Assembly: GCA_018524725.1 (NCBI GenBank)
Contig: JAEUWP010000335.1
Coordinates: 744,001-808,000 of the forward strand
DNA: 64,000 nucleotides
Origin: Podaxis mareebaensis
Taxonomy: Eukaryota > Basidiomycota > Agaricomycetes > Agaricales > Agaricaceae
Reading direction: 5' to 3'
Each line of letters opens with the position of its first letter. Within the stretch, counting starts at the first letter, position 1. Positions 48,736-60,049 of the stretch are shown piece by piece. A model generated the notes under the pieces. That model did not search any database and was not told the DNA's origin. It saw nothing but the letters and a program-made list of their open reading frames with translations. Position numbers and translations under genes: made by a program.

Positions 48736-50527
48736 TCATGCGCGAGGGGTCAATTTCAGACGACAGCCATCTTTGGGGAAGATCGTCGCAATAATCCTGC
48801 AGAAGGGGTAAACACTCAGGCATTCCAAGCATCAATGAGACAACCACGTACTCGACTTTGTTGCTCAGTGGCGTGAGCTCGTGCTCAAAGTTCATCATGG
48901 CGACGGCAGTGGCCAATGCGAGGGCGATGTTCATTTGAGCGTATTCCAGACCAATGCATTTGTGAGGACCACTACCAAAAACAAGATAGTTTTTGGGATT
49001 CGAGTTGGCCAACCCCTTCTGATCAAGCCATCGTTCCGGATAGAATTTGTCGGGTTCCGGGTAGACTTCGGGATCGTGAAGAGAGTTATAGAATGACGGA
49101 ATGACTAAACTGCCGGATGGCACGGTATAATTATCTGTGATCGGGAAGGCCCTTTTGGCTTTGTATGGAACCTATCGGAAAAGGAAATAGATTTACTACA
49201 ACGAGAATTTCAATAACGGCCGGCAATACGTACCATGGTCACAGGTGGTTTGACGCGCATGCTTTCCTTTACGACGGCTTGCAGGTAAACCATATCGTCC
49301 ATCATTTCAAGTGTGATCGGATCCTCGTAATTGCCCATGCGGACGCGTTCCTGCTCCTCTCTGACCTTAGCGAGGACCTCGGGGTGATCAGCAAGGTGTT
49401 GGAAGCCGTAGATCAAACCACTGCTCATGGCGTCTTGAGAAGCGAAAAGGAAAGAGAAGACAACTTGGGCCATCTCGTAATCGCTGAAGTCCTTCCTGCC
49501 CTTGTAACCTGGTTCGGCCATGATGGACACCCATTCGTCCAGCATGCATTCTGGTTGACCACCTTCTGCCATAGCAATTTTGCTCTTGTGGGCGGCGAGT
49601 TGGAGCCAGTGCATCACTACCTTGCGGGCCTGGATAGCCTTGTAGACTTTGGTTCCCGGAAGGGGTATAGGGAAGTTGACGAGCTCGAGGGATTGGGTGA
49701 TGAACCAGTACTTGTCGTTGATTTCTTGCATGGCAGAGTCAGGGATGTGATAACCACAGAAGACGCGAAGAGAAGTTTCCATGTTGAGGTGACGGGCTGT
49801 CATCATGATGGGCTTAGCTGAAGGCTCCGCGGCTGCCTCCTTCAGCCATCGGGAAAAATGTTTGCGAGCGGTAAGTTCTTGTAGTCCCAAGTAGATTCTA
49901 CATCACATTAGTGAGATCCTGGAAAACACGGAGAGTACCCACCCAAGAGCCTTGCGAGTGAAAAGCAAGTTAAGAACTTTGCGGTAGTCAACGTGGTCCT
50001 TTCCTGTTAGAAAGACCCTATTGATGTTATTGAGTTCCTGCACAAGGTTACGGTGCATACGGAACTCACCAGTTATCAGAACCAATAACCTGTTTGCCGG
50101 AGTGGACTAAAGCAGGTTCAGCGTATGAAGGCGAGTTGAGTATCTTGCGCGAAAATTCATTTGAAGAGGCCATGACGATGAAACTATTGTAAGGTTACCA
50201 TACGATCAGACAATTTGTGGTATAGGTGACTTACATGTTAAAGACACTGACAACGCTGAGTGGTCCTGAGTCCCATTGTTTTTGGTAACCCTCCATCGAA
50301 GGAGACATCGAGTCGGCAAATCGTCCAATGACAGGAATTGTCCATTTATCTCCGGGAAGATGCCGTTTTTTGTACCGATAAACGCCTTGTTCCAGTGCGA
50401 GGAGACCACCTACAATTGCGAGAGTCGTGTAGAGCCATGTCAAGGTGCTGCCTTGGACGGTAGAGACAACATGAGACGAGGTAGCATTGTAGAGAGATGT
50501 TGAGGCAGCCTTGAACTCGAATGCCAT
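48736..50527 (-). CDS. ERG5: sterol C-22 desaturase, cytochrome P450 CYP61 (Erg5)
   Basis: ER-membrane P450 that introduces the C22(23) double bond in late ergosterol synthesis. The ATG at 50525-50527 gives an N-terminal TM anchor (WLYTTLAIVGGLLALEQGVY) and the hinge KRHLPGDKWTIPVIGRF. The I-helix region reads VFSFLFASQDAMSSGLIYGF, the CYP61 form; the K-helix E-x-x-R is in VKESMRVKPPV; PERF-like region FYPERWLD; the heme loop is FGSGPHKCIGLEYAQ with the Cys ligand. A final 55-nt GTACGT intron ends before the last exon and restores the family end IIATIFPKDGCRLKLTPRA-stop (stop at 48736-48738); reading through instead would give a foreign tail ending at 48722. About six exons. Azole and sterol control likely but not seen in sequence. 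Confidence 0.93.
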
Positions 50528-52116
50528 CTCGAAGAGGAAGCAGCAGACGTGGGCTCAGATACAACTGACCCACGGTCTACAAGTAATTTCCAGGATGACA
50601 CCACTCAGACACCATTTCTTTTTCTCCAGCCAATCATCGTGTGGGAATACCTTTCCTTGCCGAGCCCGCCTTCCCGCCCCTGCTCACAAATGTTATGCCG
50701 GCGGTCTTCATAGGTATCGTAAGGTTAGGTCCATTTTGTACTTCCACATCATTGTCCGACAGTTCTAAACTATTCCCAGTGAAGTATCCTTGGGTGGACT
50801 CCTACGTCACCTGAGAGCGTGCACCATTTCGTGAGCGATACATTGAGCTCCGGGCTGCGCCATATCGAATTGGTTAAGCTGGACATACATTGGGAAAACG
50901 TCCCCAACGCAGATGAGATGAGACCAAAGAGCAGAATGGGGTGCATTCAATGAGGTATGCCAATTTATGCCCTTTTAGCACGTACCCTGTGTCCTGTAAG
51001 GCTGTATCTGGTATGGACACCTTACGGAAACTGTTCTCTCGTGTACGATTCCTTCAGACCCTCTGCAGGGGTGACCAGAATCGTCAGAAACGTTCGGAGC
51101 CGAATTGGATCCGACGTGATAGTGATCCATGAACGGGCAGATACCGGAAGGATGCGGCATGGCAAGTCTTAGCACCGTCGCATCGGCGCGAGTCATAGGT
51201 ATTTTATGCGTGAGAAATCGAAATATTGAGAGGTTATCCCCGTGACACGGCCCCCCCCACAGGCCCCTTTGCCCCGCTCAGTGGTCCATTCAGTATTGTC
51301 CATGTTTGTATGATTTACGGGGATATAAAGAATGTCAGAGATAACCGAAATGAAGGGGAACAGGCAAAAACATGCCCCGAAGTCCGTGTTTGAGTCAGAA
51401 ATGATAAGCCGATCCCAGTACCAAAGAATCTGAAATAACCGCTAGCATCGTAGGACAGTGCAGTATTCATGTACTGCCATGTTAAGATCAGCCTAAACAT
51501 GAAGTCTCATTGCCAGATACTTGAGCAAGTCCAAACCCTATGGCTACCCAGACATCAGATGACTAATGGATGCATGTGTCCCTCCATTGTGTAGCTTACA
51601 CGAGTTCCCCACTGGAAGCTACTCCATACCTCCCCTTAATAAGGGACACATATGACTCGACGAATGTTGCTCTATGGACACCCATTGGGTGTCCATCAAG
51701 TATCGCAATCCTCATATAGTAATAAGGCCTTGATGCCATGCTTTGCAGACATATCTATGCCCAGGTGTCCTTTTCTTTTCTTCTCTGTTTCCAATAGTCT
51801 CTATACAGTTTCCCCTTAATATTATGCTCGTATTGTTCTTGAATTTCATAGAATAGTGGTCTAGATTCCAATATTTCATTGACCCACTGTTTTGCTACAT
51901 TCCTTGGATCCAGCTGACTTTTGCTTCAGTTTGGATCTGGCAGCCATCCTGGACATTGTGTGAATGCTTAGTATAGTCTGTATACACCCATGCATATATA
52001 TACAAGCTGTATTTTGTTGTTCTTCTAGAAATTGACCTCCCATCACATCTCTCAGCTACTCCTTTCCCTGTCTAAGAAGTCCAGCCTCAGTGTCATTGTA
52101 ACTCAAGCTATAGGTC
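50528..52116. other. intergenic region and transition into repeat-rich DNA
   Basis: 1.6 kb. The left part (to about 51240) has normal composition and includes the ERG5 promoter. A C-run CCCCCCCC at about 51249 is followed by sequence with progressively fewer CpGs. It includes a 21-bp inverted repeat (listed separately). No coding motif recognised. Confidence 0.5.
51675..51695. repeat. 21-bp perfect inverted repeat
   Basis: TGGACACCCA-T-TGGGTGTCCA: two perfect 10-bp arms with a 1-nt spacer. Further GTGTCC/GGACAC words lie nearby (about 51572, 51645, 51765). Could be part of a transposon end or a protein-binding palindrome; function unknown. Confidence 0.8.
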
Positions 52117-54123
52117 ATGCCTGGTGTGTTCTCTGCCTCCTAAGTGAACATTCTATCTCTGAATAATGACTGTTCTAACCAATAGATCATCCTGAAGTTA
52201 TTGACCTTTTGATGGATGATGAACTTGCCCAAGATCCATTGCCATTCCCTCAGGGGATTGACATCCCCATCCAGGTCACACCCCATTTGACAGTTGACTC
52301 TGTTGTTCACCTCGAGTCTGCCCTGGAATTTTGGCCTGTACCAACAGCAGTGGAGGGAAAGGTTGCATATATTATTGACCTATGCAAAAATCCTCCTGCC
52401 TGTCTAACAAGTGGTGAGAAGACAGTCAATGCATTCATTAAACAAGAGGTAAGTCAACACTTTGTTTTGTGAGACCAAATATCTGATTGCATGAGCTTCC
52501 AGTGTCAAGATTCCTAGAAGGGGTCAACTAGTTCCTATTATGAGATGGTTCTGGTATCCCTCCTTGAAGGACAGGAGTGCTGTCAGTCTATACTTTATTG
52601 TAATGGGTGCCTGGTATGTGACACAGCTGATCCATTATTCCTCAAGAATTTTGAGTGATGAGACCCTGAACAACAAAGTGATAAGACATTGCTTACTCAG
52701 ATGCCTGTAGAAGCTCATAAATGTGAAGCTTCCTCTATTGTTGCCCAGACAGCTTCATATGTTATTTCAAAGCTCAGCAAGAGAAAGTGACTGACAGTCT
52801 CTAATTGATTTAGGTGGTACCATAGTATCTGTCATGACACTTGTGATGCTATGATATCTAATGGGGAGAAATTCTGGGAAAGCCTTTCTTTCACAAACTC
52901 TCTAACTCAGTAAGTGTTCTATACAACTATATATTATACATTGCTTAAATTCATGATTGTAGAACTGTGTTGGATCAAAATATTTCATTGGTTGTTCAAA
53001 TTGGGCTCCCCAGCCTGGAGGAACAAAGTCAAAGCACTATTTTCATCATATCCCTATTGAGATCAATCCTGAGATTTTACAGAAATTATTTTCTGATGAA
53101 CCACTGTATGAGTATGGCAAGACTTCAATAGTTTCCAAGCAGGTTGTAGACAATGTCAAGCAGCTTCAAGCACCCTGCACAAATATCACCCACCCATCAT
53201 CAAACACTTGTTCATGAGAATGTGGTGAGTATTCTGTCCACATATTTTATCAGGAGTTTGTGCAACACAAATAATATTATACTTACAGGAAATATTCATT
53301 TTCTTTATGGCTACCATATTATCAGTCACTATATCCAGCACAAATGTTTTGCCAAGCTCACAATTCTCATTCCAATCAATGAGGATGATTACTGTGCAGT
53401 CATCATTCCAGAGGATGCTATCCTATACAGCCACCCTACATTTCCCCCTCACAAAGTGCCCTATGCCATTAAGGAGCAGTACTGACAATGTATAAGAACC
53501 TATGGAACACTTGGGGCAATGACTTCAAAAGTAGATCATGGTTAGTTCCACCTGATCCATATTTGGAAGAATTTAATGCCAATGACATTGGACACACAGC
53601 TACAAGCACACAGGCATTGCTTGGTGGAAAGGCACCACAGGAACTTCATCCATCACTGAATAATAACTGAAAATATCATAAAATCTTACATGAGGAACAA
53701 ATTTCAATGTACCCAAATAGTTCAGGGTTAGAAGGTATGTTTCTGGGGCTTCTATTATTAAATTCTAAGCTAACATGAACAACTAAGGTGTTTGGCATGA
53801 GTTTCACATCAACAAAAAAAAGCTACATCCAAAGCAGAGATATATTTATGCACTACATGAATTTAGTGAAGATTCACATGCCATTATAACACTTCATCCA
53901 CCTCTCATTGAGTATATCTGGCATGCACAGTGGCTTATGGTGGATACAATGTTCAAAGCTGTTCATGGCAATACCAATGAATTCAAAGTAGTCATATGGA
54001 ATAACCTTCTCAATCAATATAAGTCTTCTGCTTTGTACTGTGTTTACCAGGCTTTTGACTATTTTACTTGCATAGGGCTCATCATTGGACATATGTTAGG
54101 TTGGTCCTTATCACCGGTCACCT
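52117..54123 (+). pseudogene. decayed gene of an Agaricomycete-expanded, transposase-like hypothetical family
   Basis: Seen: ATG at 52117, a GTGTGT intron, then HPEVIDLLMDDELAQDPLPF and VAYIIDLCKNPPACLTSG. After a canonical GTAAGT intron comes CQDS-stop-KGSTSSYYE, then YCNGCLVCDTADP, KYFIGCSNWAPQPGG, HKCFAKLTILIPINEDDYC, and near the end HAQWLMVDTMFKAVHGNTNE. In-frame TAG and TGA codons interrupt it (near 52514, 52656 and 52788), so it is not functional. From memory, this segment order resembles a large family of Agaricomycete hypothetical proteins thought to be transposon-encoded; the VDTMFK block looks like the first-Asp region of MULE-type DDE transposases. That link is inference without alignment. 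The frame is lost at about 54123, near where element A may begin. Confidence 0.5.
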
Positions 54124-54644
54124 AAGCTTTGCTAGGGGGCGGCTATCTCACTAGATGGTTTGCAGAGGCACTAGGATCTAGCAAGAAGGATCACAGTAAG
54201 TAGGTGGTGAGGCAAGTGTCCAGTTAAGCACACTCAGAGGTTGAACTTCTATCAGTTGAGGATATGACCAATAGAAAGTTTACTACCATGCTGATCATGA
54301 ACTAATGTCAATTGCAGAGTTAAGAAAATAATACTGAGATTTGAGAATATAGGAAGCTTGCACTTCCAGTACATGAGTGGCTATTTAAGCTTTACTTCTA
54401 AGGTTCAATTCTGGTAACTATGACAAAGTAAGGCTATGAGTCTGAGAGTCAATAGAAGTGTAACTACGGAGTGGAGCAAGACAAGAATAGAAACTAGATG
54501 AGAATAGGAAAAAAGACAGAAAAGGAAACTAACTAGTAAGGAAACAGTTCAGGTCCACATCCATCTGGGATACAGGGATACAAGGATACAAGACAAAGAG
54601 TCTGTAATAGAGAGAGAGAAAGGAAACTGTTTACTGGTTTTATA
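54124..54644. other. AT-rich stretch left of element A coding region
   Basis: 520 bases without a gene. It contains a three-copy imperfect GGATACAAG tandem repeat at about 54567-54595. It is where the outer end (3' LTR) of element A would be expected, since A reads leftwards, but I cannot delimit an LTR without its partner. Confidence 0.4.
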
Positions 54645-56982
54645 TTACAAGTCCATATCAGGATGAAGGTGTCCATCAGAGGAATCAGAAGAATAAGAGT
54701 TGGGAGATGAGGCAGAACTGGGAACAGTGAAGTTTCCTGCTAGAGGCATTGAGTCAGAAGAGTCTGACTCATGAAGGAAGATGAGACTGTGGTGTGGAGA
54801 AGATAACAATGATAACAACATGTTGGCAGTGACATATAGTGGTGGGTATGGAGGAGGATTGCTGATGGGTTCTTCTGAGTTTGACTCATTGATACCTGGA
54901 ATGTTGGAGTTGATGCTGCAGAGGGGCAGAAGCTGGGTGTGACAGGGAGGGATGGCTGGAGGGTTATCAGAGTTAGGATCAACATAGTAGACTTCTACTT
55001 CTCGAAAGTAGAATCTGTGGGTGACTTCATATTTGATAATGTGCAGGATGACCTTGGGTGGATACATCATATAAGGATGGAGGAATACTATTGGTTCTCC
55101 AGCATAAGGAATCATCTTCCAACCATGGGCCCAGGTGGAGTCAAAGTTATTATGGATTATTTGGACATATAACCCATTGGGATCGAAGACATGGGTGAAG
55201 GGAGCATTCTCCCAAGTGATGTATAATATTTCTGTCATCATGTGGTCAGTCTCATAGAAGATCAGTCCAGGCATTGGCCAGTCTTCAGAGAATAGGGAGA
55301 CATGGCCAGGAAGGTGATGGTTGGCAAATGCTTCATTACAGTAGCAAGTTGAGTCTTCAGCTGGTATGCCTGTATCTTGGGTGGTAGAATGAGAGGCATT
55401 GGGAAGTCCAAGCTTGTGGACTAGAGCATGATAAATGATGTTGTGACAGGTGGTACCAGGCTGGTTCATAACATTATCCCCTTCATTATTAGCAAGTTCT
55501 ATCTTGCTACTACTATCTGACACTGGTGTTGGATGGGAGGTAGGTGGTCTAGGATCTTCCACTTCTGATGTCAGAGAAGGGAGATTTGTGATGTCCATTA
55601 GTTGTGTGGAGGCATTCTGATCTCATTGGATGAGGGAGCAAATGCACGTAGTGGCTCTGCTGAGTAGGGTGTGTCATTCTCTGATGGATGTGGGGGAGGC
55701 TGAAGGTATAGGTATTGGAGTATGTAGTCTGCCTGTTTTGAGTGCTGATGATGTTGTCAGCAAGGGCAGAGATGGTGGCATTAATGGATTGGTGCAGTTG
55801 CACACTTGATGGACTTGGACTTTGGATATGGTGGGGAAGGTAGGGGGTTCCATTATAGTCCCTAGCTCATAGAGGTGATCAGGTGAGGTTACTTCCTCTG
55901 CATTGATCAGTATGTGGATACTACTGGTGTTGATTGGCCCCTTGTGGAAAAGTGTGTGAAGGGTGAAGTAATGGAGGAGGTCAGGCTGGGAGCAGGTGCC
56001 TAGGAGGAGTGATAGGTCAGCTAGAAGGGTGGCAGTTGCCCAAATCAGAAATGTCTGGCAGGGAGTCAGGACATCATTGTATTCTTTGATGTGGAGCCAC
56101 ATAGCAGCTTGCATTGGGAGATCATGACAGTAAAGCCTCAGTTCATGATGGAAGGCTAACATCTTGATGATGTTTAACACTTCTCTGAATTAGAGGCAAG
56201 ATATATGGACTTGGAGTTAAGGGAGTCCTGCTATGTAAGGCATGAGTCTCATGTAAAGTTGAATCAGGTTGTGGTTGTCAATCTGTTCATTGGGGAGATC
56301 TGGATAGTGGAGGATTCGAAAGAGAGCTAGCTCTGCTAAGTGCATTGAGTCATAAACTGACTTTATCAATGAGAAGTTTGGTGGTAGAGCTTGAGCTCTT
56401 GATGTCACTACATAGTTGAGGGGAGATGTTATGGCCAATACAAGCAAGTCAGGCCATCTCCATTGAGTTCAAAAGTTGAATGAGCATTCTAGCAGAATGC
56501 ATGATAGTAGTAATAGTTTCCCTGTAGACATTGCAGTTCTGAACCAAAAGTGGATTCCTTCAAAGAGCAGTGTCCTGGGTGATAGAGTTAACCCAGTCTA
56601 GAGATTCTCTGAGTCAAATGAGTTTGGTGTCAAGGTTGGATACTTCACTAGGGAGGGAAGGTAGTTCAATCAGGGATCCAGTGTTGATTAGCCAGATGAA
56701 TTCCCAGGTTCCAATGTGGGTTGAGTAGGCTGGGAGCAGGTGGAGGGGGTGCAAAATAAGGAAGGACACAGCATCCTGCACAATTGTGGTTGTCATGATG
56801 TGTTGTATGGCAAGGTGTTCTGTGATGGCATTCAAGTGTTCTTGGAAGGTGGTGGGTGTCTCAATGAGGGAAGGGATGCTATTAGGGTTGTGGCTAGTGC
56901 TTGTAGTAGTGTTGGGAGGTAATTGAGTATCTTGGTGAGCTTCAGTTTGAGTAGCAGGTTCTGGGGTATTGGTGGTTGACAT
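54645..56982 (-). pseudogene. element A downstream ORF of unknown function
   Basis: Begins with ATG at 56980-56982, 9 nt after the pol TAA, as MSTTNTPEPATQTEAHQD (open to 56614). A second frame then continues nearly open from about 56470 to 54645, broken only by a few stops (TGA or TAA at about 56217, 56195, 55671 and 55620): LPPNFSLIKSVYDSMHLAEL, LTPCQTFLIWATATLLADLS, and a last intact 317-codon part (MDITNLPSLTSEVEDPRP to HLHPDMDL) with Pro/Ser-rich ends and a Trp/Tyr-rich centre (FSEDWPMPGLIFYETDHMM). I recognise no domain, no zinc knuckle and no TM segment. Its position after pol is like env or a third ORF; joining of the two frames is uncertain. Confidence 0.55.
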
Positions 56983-56991
56983 CTCCAGTAG

Positions 56992-59367
56992 TTAGCAAAG
57001 TTTGTTCTTCCTTTTATAATTGTTTAGGATTTGCTGTGCATTGGAGAATGTGGACTGTGGTTCCCATGTATTTTCAGAGTGTGGATAGCCAGTCCATTTG
57101 ACTAGGAATTCAAGGCAGTTGCACAGTCATCAATGATTTAGGATTGCTTCAACTTCATAGTGTTCTTCATCATTGTGCAGTTCTGGCACAGGTCACGGGT
57201 AGTGTTTGCCATATAAGTTATTCTCAGTTACTGGAGTGAGAAGAGTGGCATGAAATACAGGGTGAATTTGCCATGTTTTGGGTAACTTTAGCTTGAAGTT
57301 GACTGCAGATATCTTTTTGATGATTTTGAATGGTCCTTCATATTTCAGGGTGAGTTTCCTTGATTTGACTTGTAATGGAAGATTGCATGTGTCTAGCCAT
57401 ACTAGGTCTCCTATGGAGTAAGTAGGGAGCTGGTAGTTGGCTGTGTGTCTTGCCATGATTTGACAGGTGTGATTATGTGCTTGGATAGCATAGTGGCAGG
57501 CTTCTGTTAGTTGATTCATGTGTTCTTCTGCTGATGGGTTGTTCGTGGGCTCCATTTCTGTTGGAAATGCCTTTGGAGTATAGCCATAGAGTAGTTGAAA
57601 TGGGGTTTCAGGGCATCCAGCATAGGGACAGTTGTTGTGGCAGAATTTGTAGATTGGAAGGTACTTGCTCCATTTGTTCAGGTTGCTTAAAGTGGTGATG
57701 GCAAGGTAGGTTTCAATTTCTTGGTTGAAACATTCAGTGGATCTGTTGGTTTGCAGATGGTAAGCTGTAGAGTAAGCAGGCTTGATGTCAAGGAGTTTGT
57801 ACAGTTCTTGCATTGCTTTGGATGCAAATTGGGGGTTGCGATCTGAGATGACCTTATTGGGAAGGCCATATTGCAAAAATAGGCAGTTGACCAAAATAGA
57901 TGCTATGACTTGACTGTTGGCAGTTTTCATAGTAGGGGCTAAAATTATCCCCTTCATAAGGCCATGGTCCACTATGGCCAAAATAGAATCATAACCATGG
58001 GATAGTGGCAGATCCGTGATGAGATCCATAGAGATTTGCGAAAAGGGTTGCATTGATTGGGGTGCTGGGATCAGCTGGTAAGGTGGCTTGTCTGGTCATC
58101 TAATGATCTTGTGCTGTTGACAGGTTGGGCAGCCTTTAATATATTTAGTGACATAGTCCTTCATGGCTGGCCAGTAAACATATTCAGTGAGTTTGCATAG
58201 TGTTTCAGCTATTCCAGGATGTCCTGATGTTTGATGATCATGTACTCATTGGAGTAATCTGCAGTGTAGTGATGGTTCATTGGGAATCAAGATTCTGTTC
58301 TTGTGAGTAGGTAATTCTTGATCCAGTGTGTCATCATCATTAGGGTCTATCATCTTCCAATGCTTCTTGATGACTTGTTTATCTTCTTCAGTAATGATAG
58401 CAATCATTGATTGATCAAATACAGTAATGTCTCGATTTTCTGGTTCTTGAGGTGCATAGTCAGGTCTTCTTGATAATGCATCTGCTGGTCCATTCTTTCA
58501 ACCAGGGATATGCTTGATTTTGAGGTTAGGTTGGAAATGTTGCATGAACTGAACCCAGTGAACTTGTTGCTTGTTGAGGGTTTGCAGTTCTTTGTAGCAG
58601 GATAGGTTTTCATGGTCACTCTAGACAATGATTTTATGGGGTGATCCTTCGAGGTAATGGCACCATGTGTACAGCGTGATAATTATGGCTAGCCACTCAA
58701 GTTCTGAGTAGTGATAGTTGCATTTGGTTGGGGTAAAGGCCTTGGAATGGAAGGCTATCAGGCGATGAATGCCATTTTCATCTTTCTAGTAAAGTACAGC
58801 TCCTGCTGCATATTGCAATGCATTGGTTTTGATTTTGAAGGGCTTTGATGGGTCTGGTGTGATGAGAATAGGTCGATCTTCGAATTTCCTTTTGAGTTCA
58901 TCAAAAGCTTGTTGATGTTCCAGTTTCCATTCAAATTTGACATTCTTTGATATCAATGCATTGAGAGGTGCTGTGTGCTTGGAGTAGTTCTGGATGAAGC
59001 ATCAGTAGAAGTTACAAAATCTGATAAATTTTCAGATGTCTCGAGTTGTCTTTGGTGTAGGCCAATTCTTGATTCCTTCAAGTTTGGCAGCATCCATTTC
59101 GATAGATGTAGGAGTAACCACAGCTCCTAGGTATTCGATGCATTGCTTTTCAAATTCACATTTCTTGGGTTTGAGGTATAAATTGTGCTTTTATAGGATG
59201 TCGAGTACTTCTTGAGTAATTTGTTGCAGTTCTTCTTGGGTTTTGGCATAAATAAGAATGTCATCCATGTATATGAGAACTTGTCCTCTTCAGATAAGGT
59301 GGGTGAAGATGTGATCCATCATTGATTGGAAGGTTGTGGGACTGTTGCACATTCTGAAGAACATGAC
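56992..59367 (-). pseudogene. element A pol: RT - RNase H - integrase - chromodomain (broken)
   Basis: Reads from the junction at 59367: FFRMCNSPTTFQSMMDHIF, then RT catalytic IYMDDILIYA (about 59247-59274), KPKKCEFEKQCIEYLG (connection), RNase H region (FEWKLEHQQAFDELKRKF, then NGPADALSRRPDY near 58470), integrase zinc-binding HHCC (GHPGIAETLCKL...GCPTCQQHK, about 58120-58240), integrase core with D,D,E (SMDLITDLP; ISDRNPQF; STECFNQEIE), and GPFKIIKKI / HPVFHATLL near 57260-57340. The chromodomain (about 57000-57170) has YEVEAILNH, two stops, then LEFLVKWTGYPHSENTWEP. The integrase part (57193-58053) is open for 286 codons. Stops elsewhere are mostly TGA where family position or context suggests Arg (CGA), plus a few TAG/TAA. 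The pol stop is TAA at 56992-56994. Confidence 0.85.
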
Positions 59368-60015
59368 TGTTATGTAGAGATGGTTTCTACACATCATCTC
59401 AGTGCAGAGAGATACTGTCCTAAGACAACCCAACACTATTAAGTTCCTGATGCAGAACACCCATCCATTCTCTAGAGAGAACTAGAGGCTGGTTGGAAAT
59501 CTTGCAGGGACTGCCTAGGGAGAGATATGACTTGTAAGGTCGCAGGCTACTCTGTAGGTTTAGCTATTACACCAGTTATCCTGTTGAGGCAGGTAGAGCT
59601 CTCACACAGCAAGAAGATAAAGCAGAAGACAGTCTTCACTATTCTTGTGCTATGTACAAATAATCATAAAGCTAAGTTCTACTTACTTTATGAGCTATCT
59701 AAATACAAGGGCAATTGCTATTCTACATGTCCTAAAGGAGAATCTTCATAGTTACTTCAGTACTCTAAGTATAGTAGACCAAGTCCAAAGTAAGATGAGA
59801 TCTACAGAAGGAGAGTTATTATTATCTATTGTATCACTGAGCCTGAGTGCTAAACATATCATGACTTCGGAAGATCTGAGATGTGACCAAAAGTCAAGAT
59901 GGAAGTTGAGTCAGGGTGGACACTTGGAGTCAGAAGGTGGGAAGGCAGTTAGAAACAGAGAGGGCAGAACTATGAGGAGAGCATGGATGATGACAGAAAC
60001 AAGAGGAGTGTAACA
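59368..60015 (-). repeat. 3' LTR of element B
   Basis: 648 bp bounded by TGTTATG (59368) and TGTAACA (60015) on the plus strand, that is 5'-TGTTACA...CATAACA-3' in element orientation: the TG...CA ends with TGTTA/TAACA inverted termini usual for Ty3/gypsy LTRs. On the right it directly adjoins a polypurine tract; on the left it abuts element A RT codons. The partner LTR is outside the window, so identity of the two copies cannot be checked here. Confidence 0.8.
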
Positions 60016-60027
60016 TCATCCCCTTTG
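60016..60027 (-). other. polypurine tract of element B
   Basis: On the minus strand ACAAAGGGGATGA immediately precedes the LTR (TGTTACA). This is the plus-strand primer site expected just upstream of a 3' LTR and fixes the element's orientation. Confidence 0.7.
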
Positions 60028-60049
60028 TATGATCGAACTCTGGATCAAT

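Larger units (their letters stand above)
54645..59367 (-). mobile_element. chromovirus A: Ty3/gypsy retrotransposon with chromodomain, interrupted by element B
   Basis: Minus-strand LTR retrotransposon remnant. Coding order from right to left: RT (cut at 59367 by the LTR of element B), RNase H, integrase, chromodomain, then a long downstream ORF. The 5' part (LTR, gag, protease, start of RT) is not in the window and should lie beyond element B. The left border is not defined; 54645 is only the end of the last coding frame. Many in-frame stops show it is dead. Confidence 0.85.

Noticed and set aside
48722..48790. Alternative Erg5 C-terminus ending at 48722
   Set aside because: A GTACGT...CAG intron gives the family-like ending (DGCRLKLTPRA), so read-through is not the main form.
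59527..60013. Plus-strand open frames of 74 and 122 codons
   Set aside because: They lie within the LTR of element B and have no family motif.
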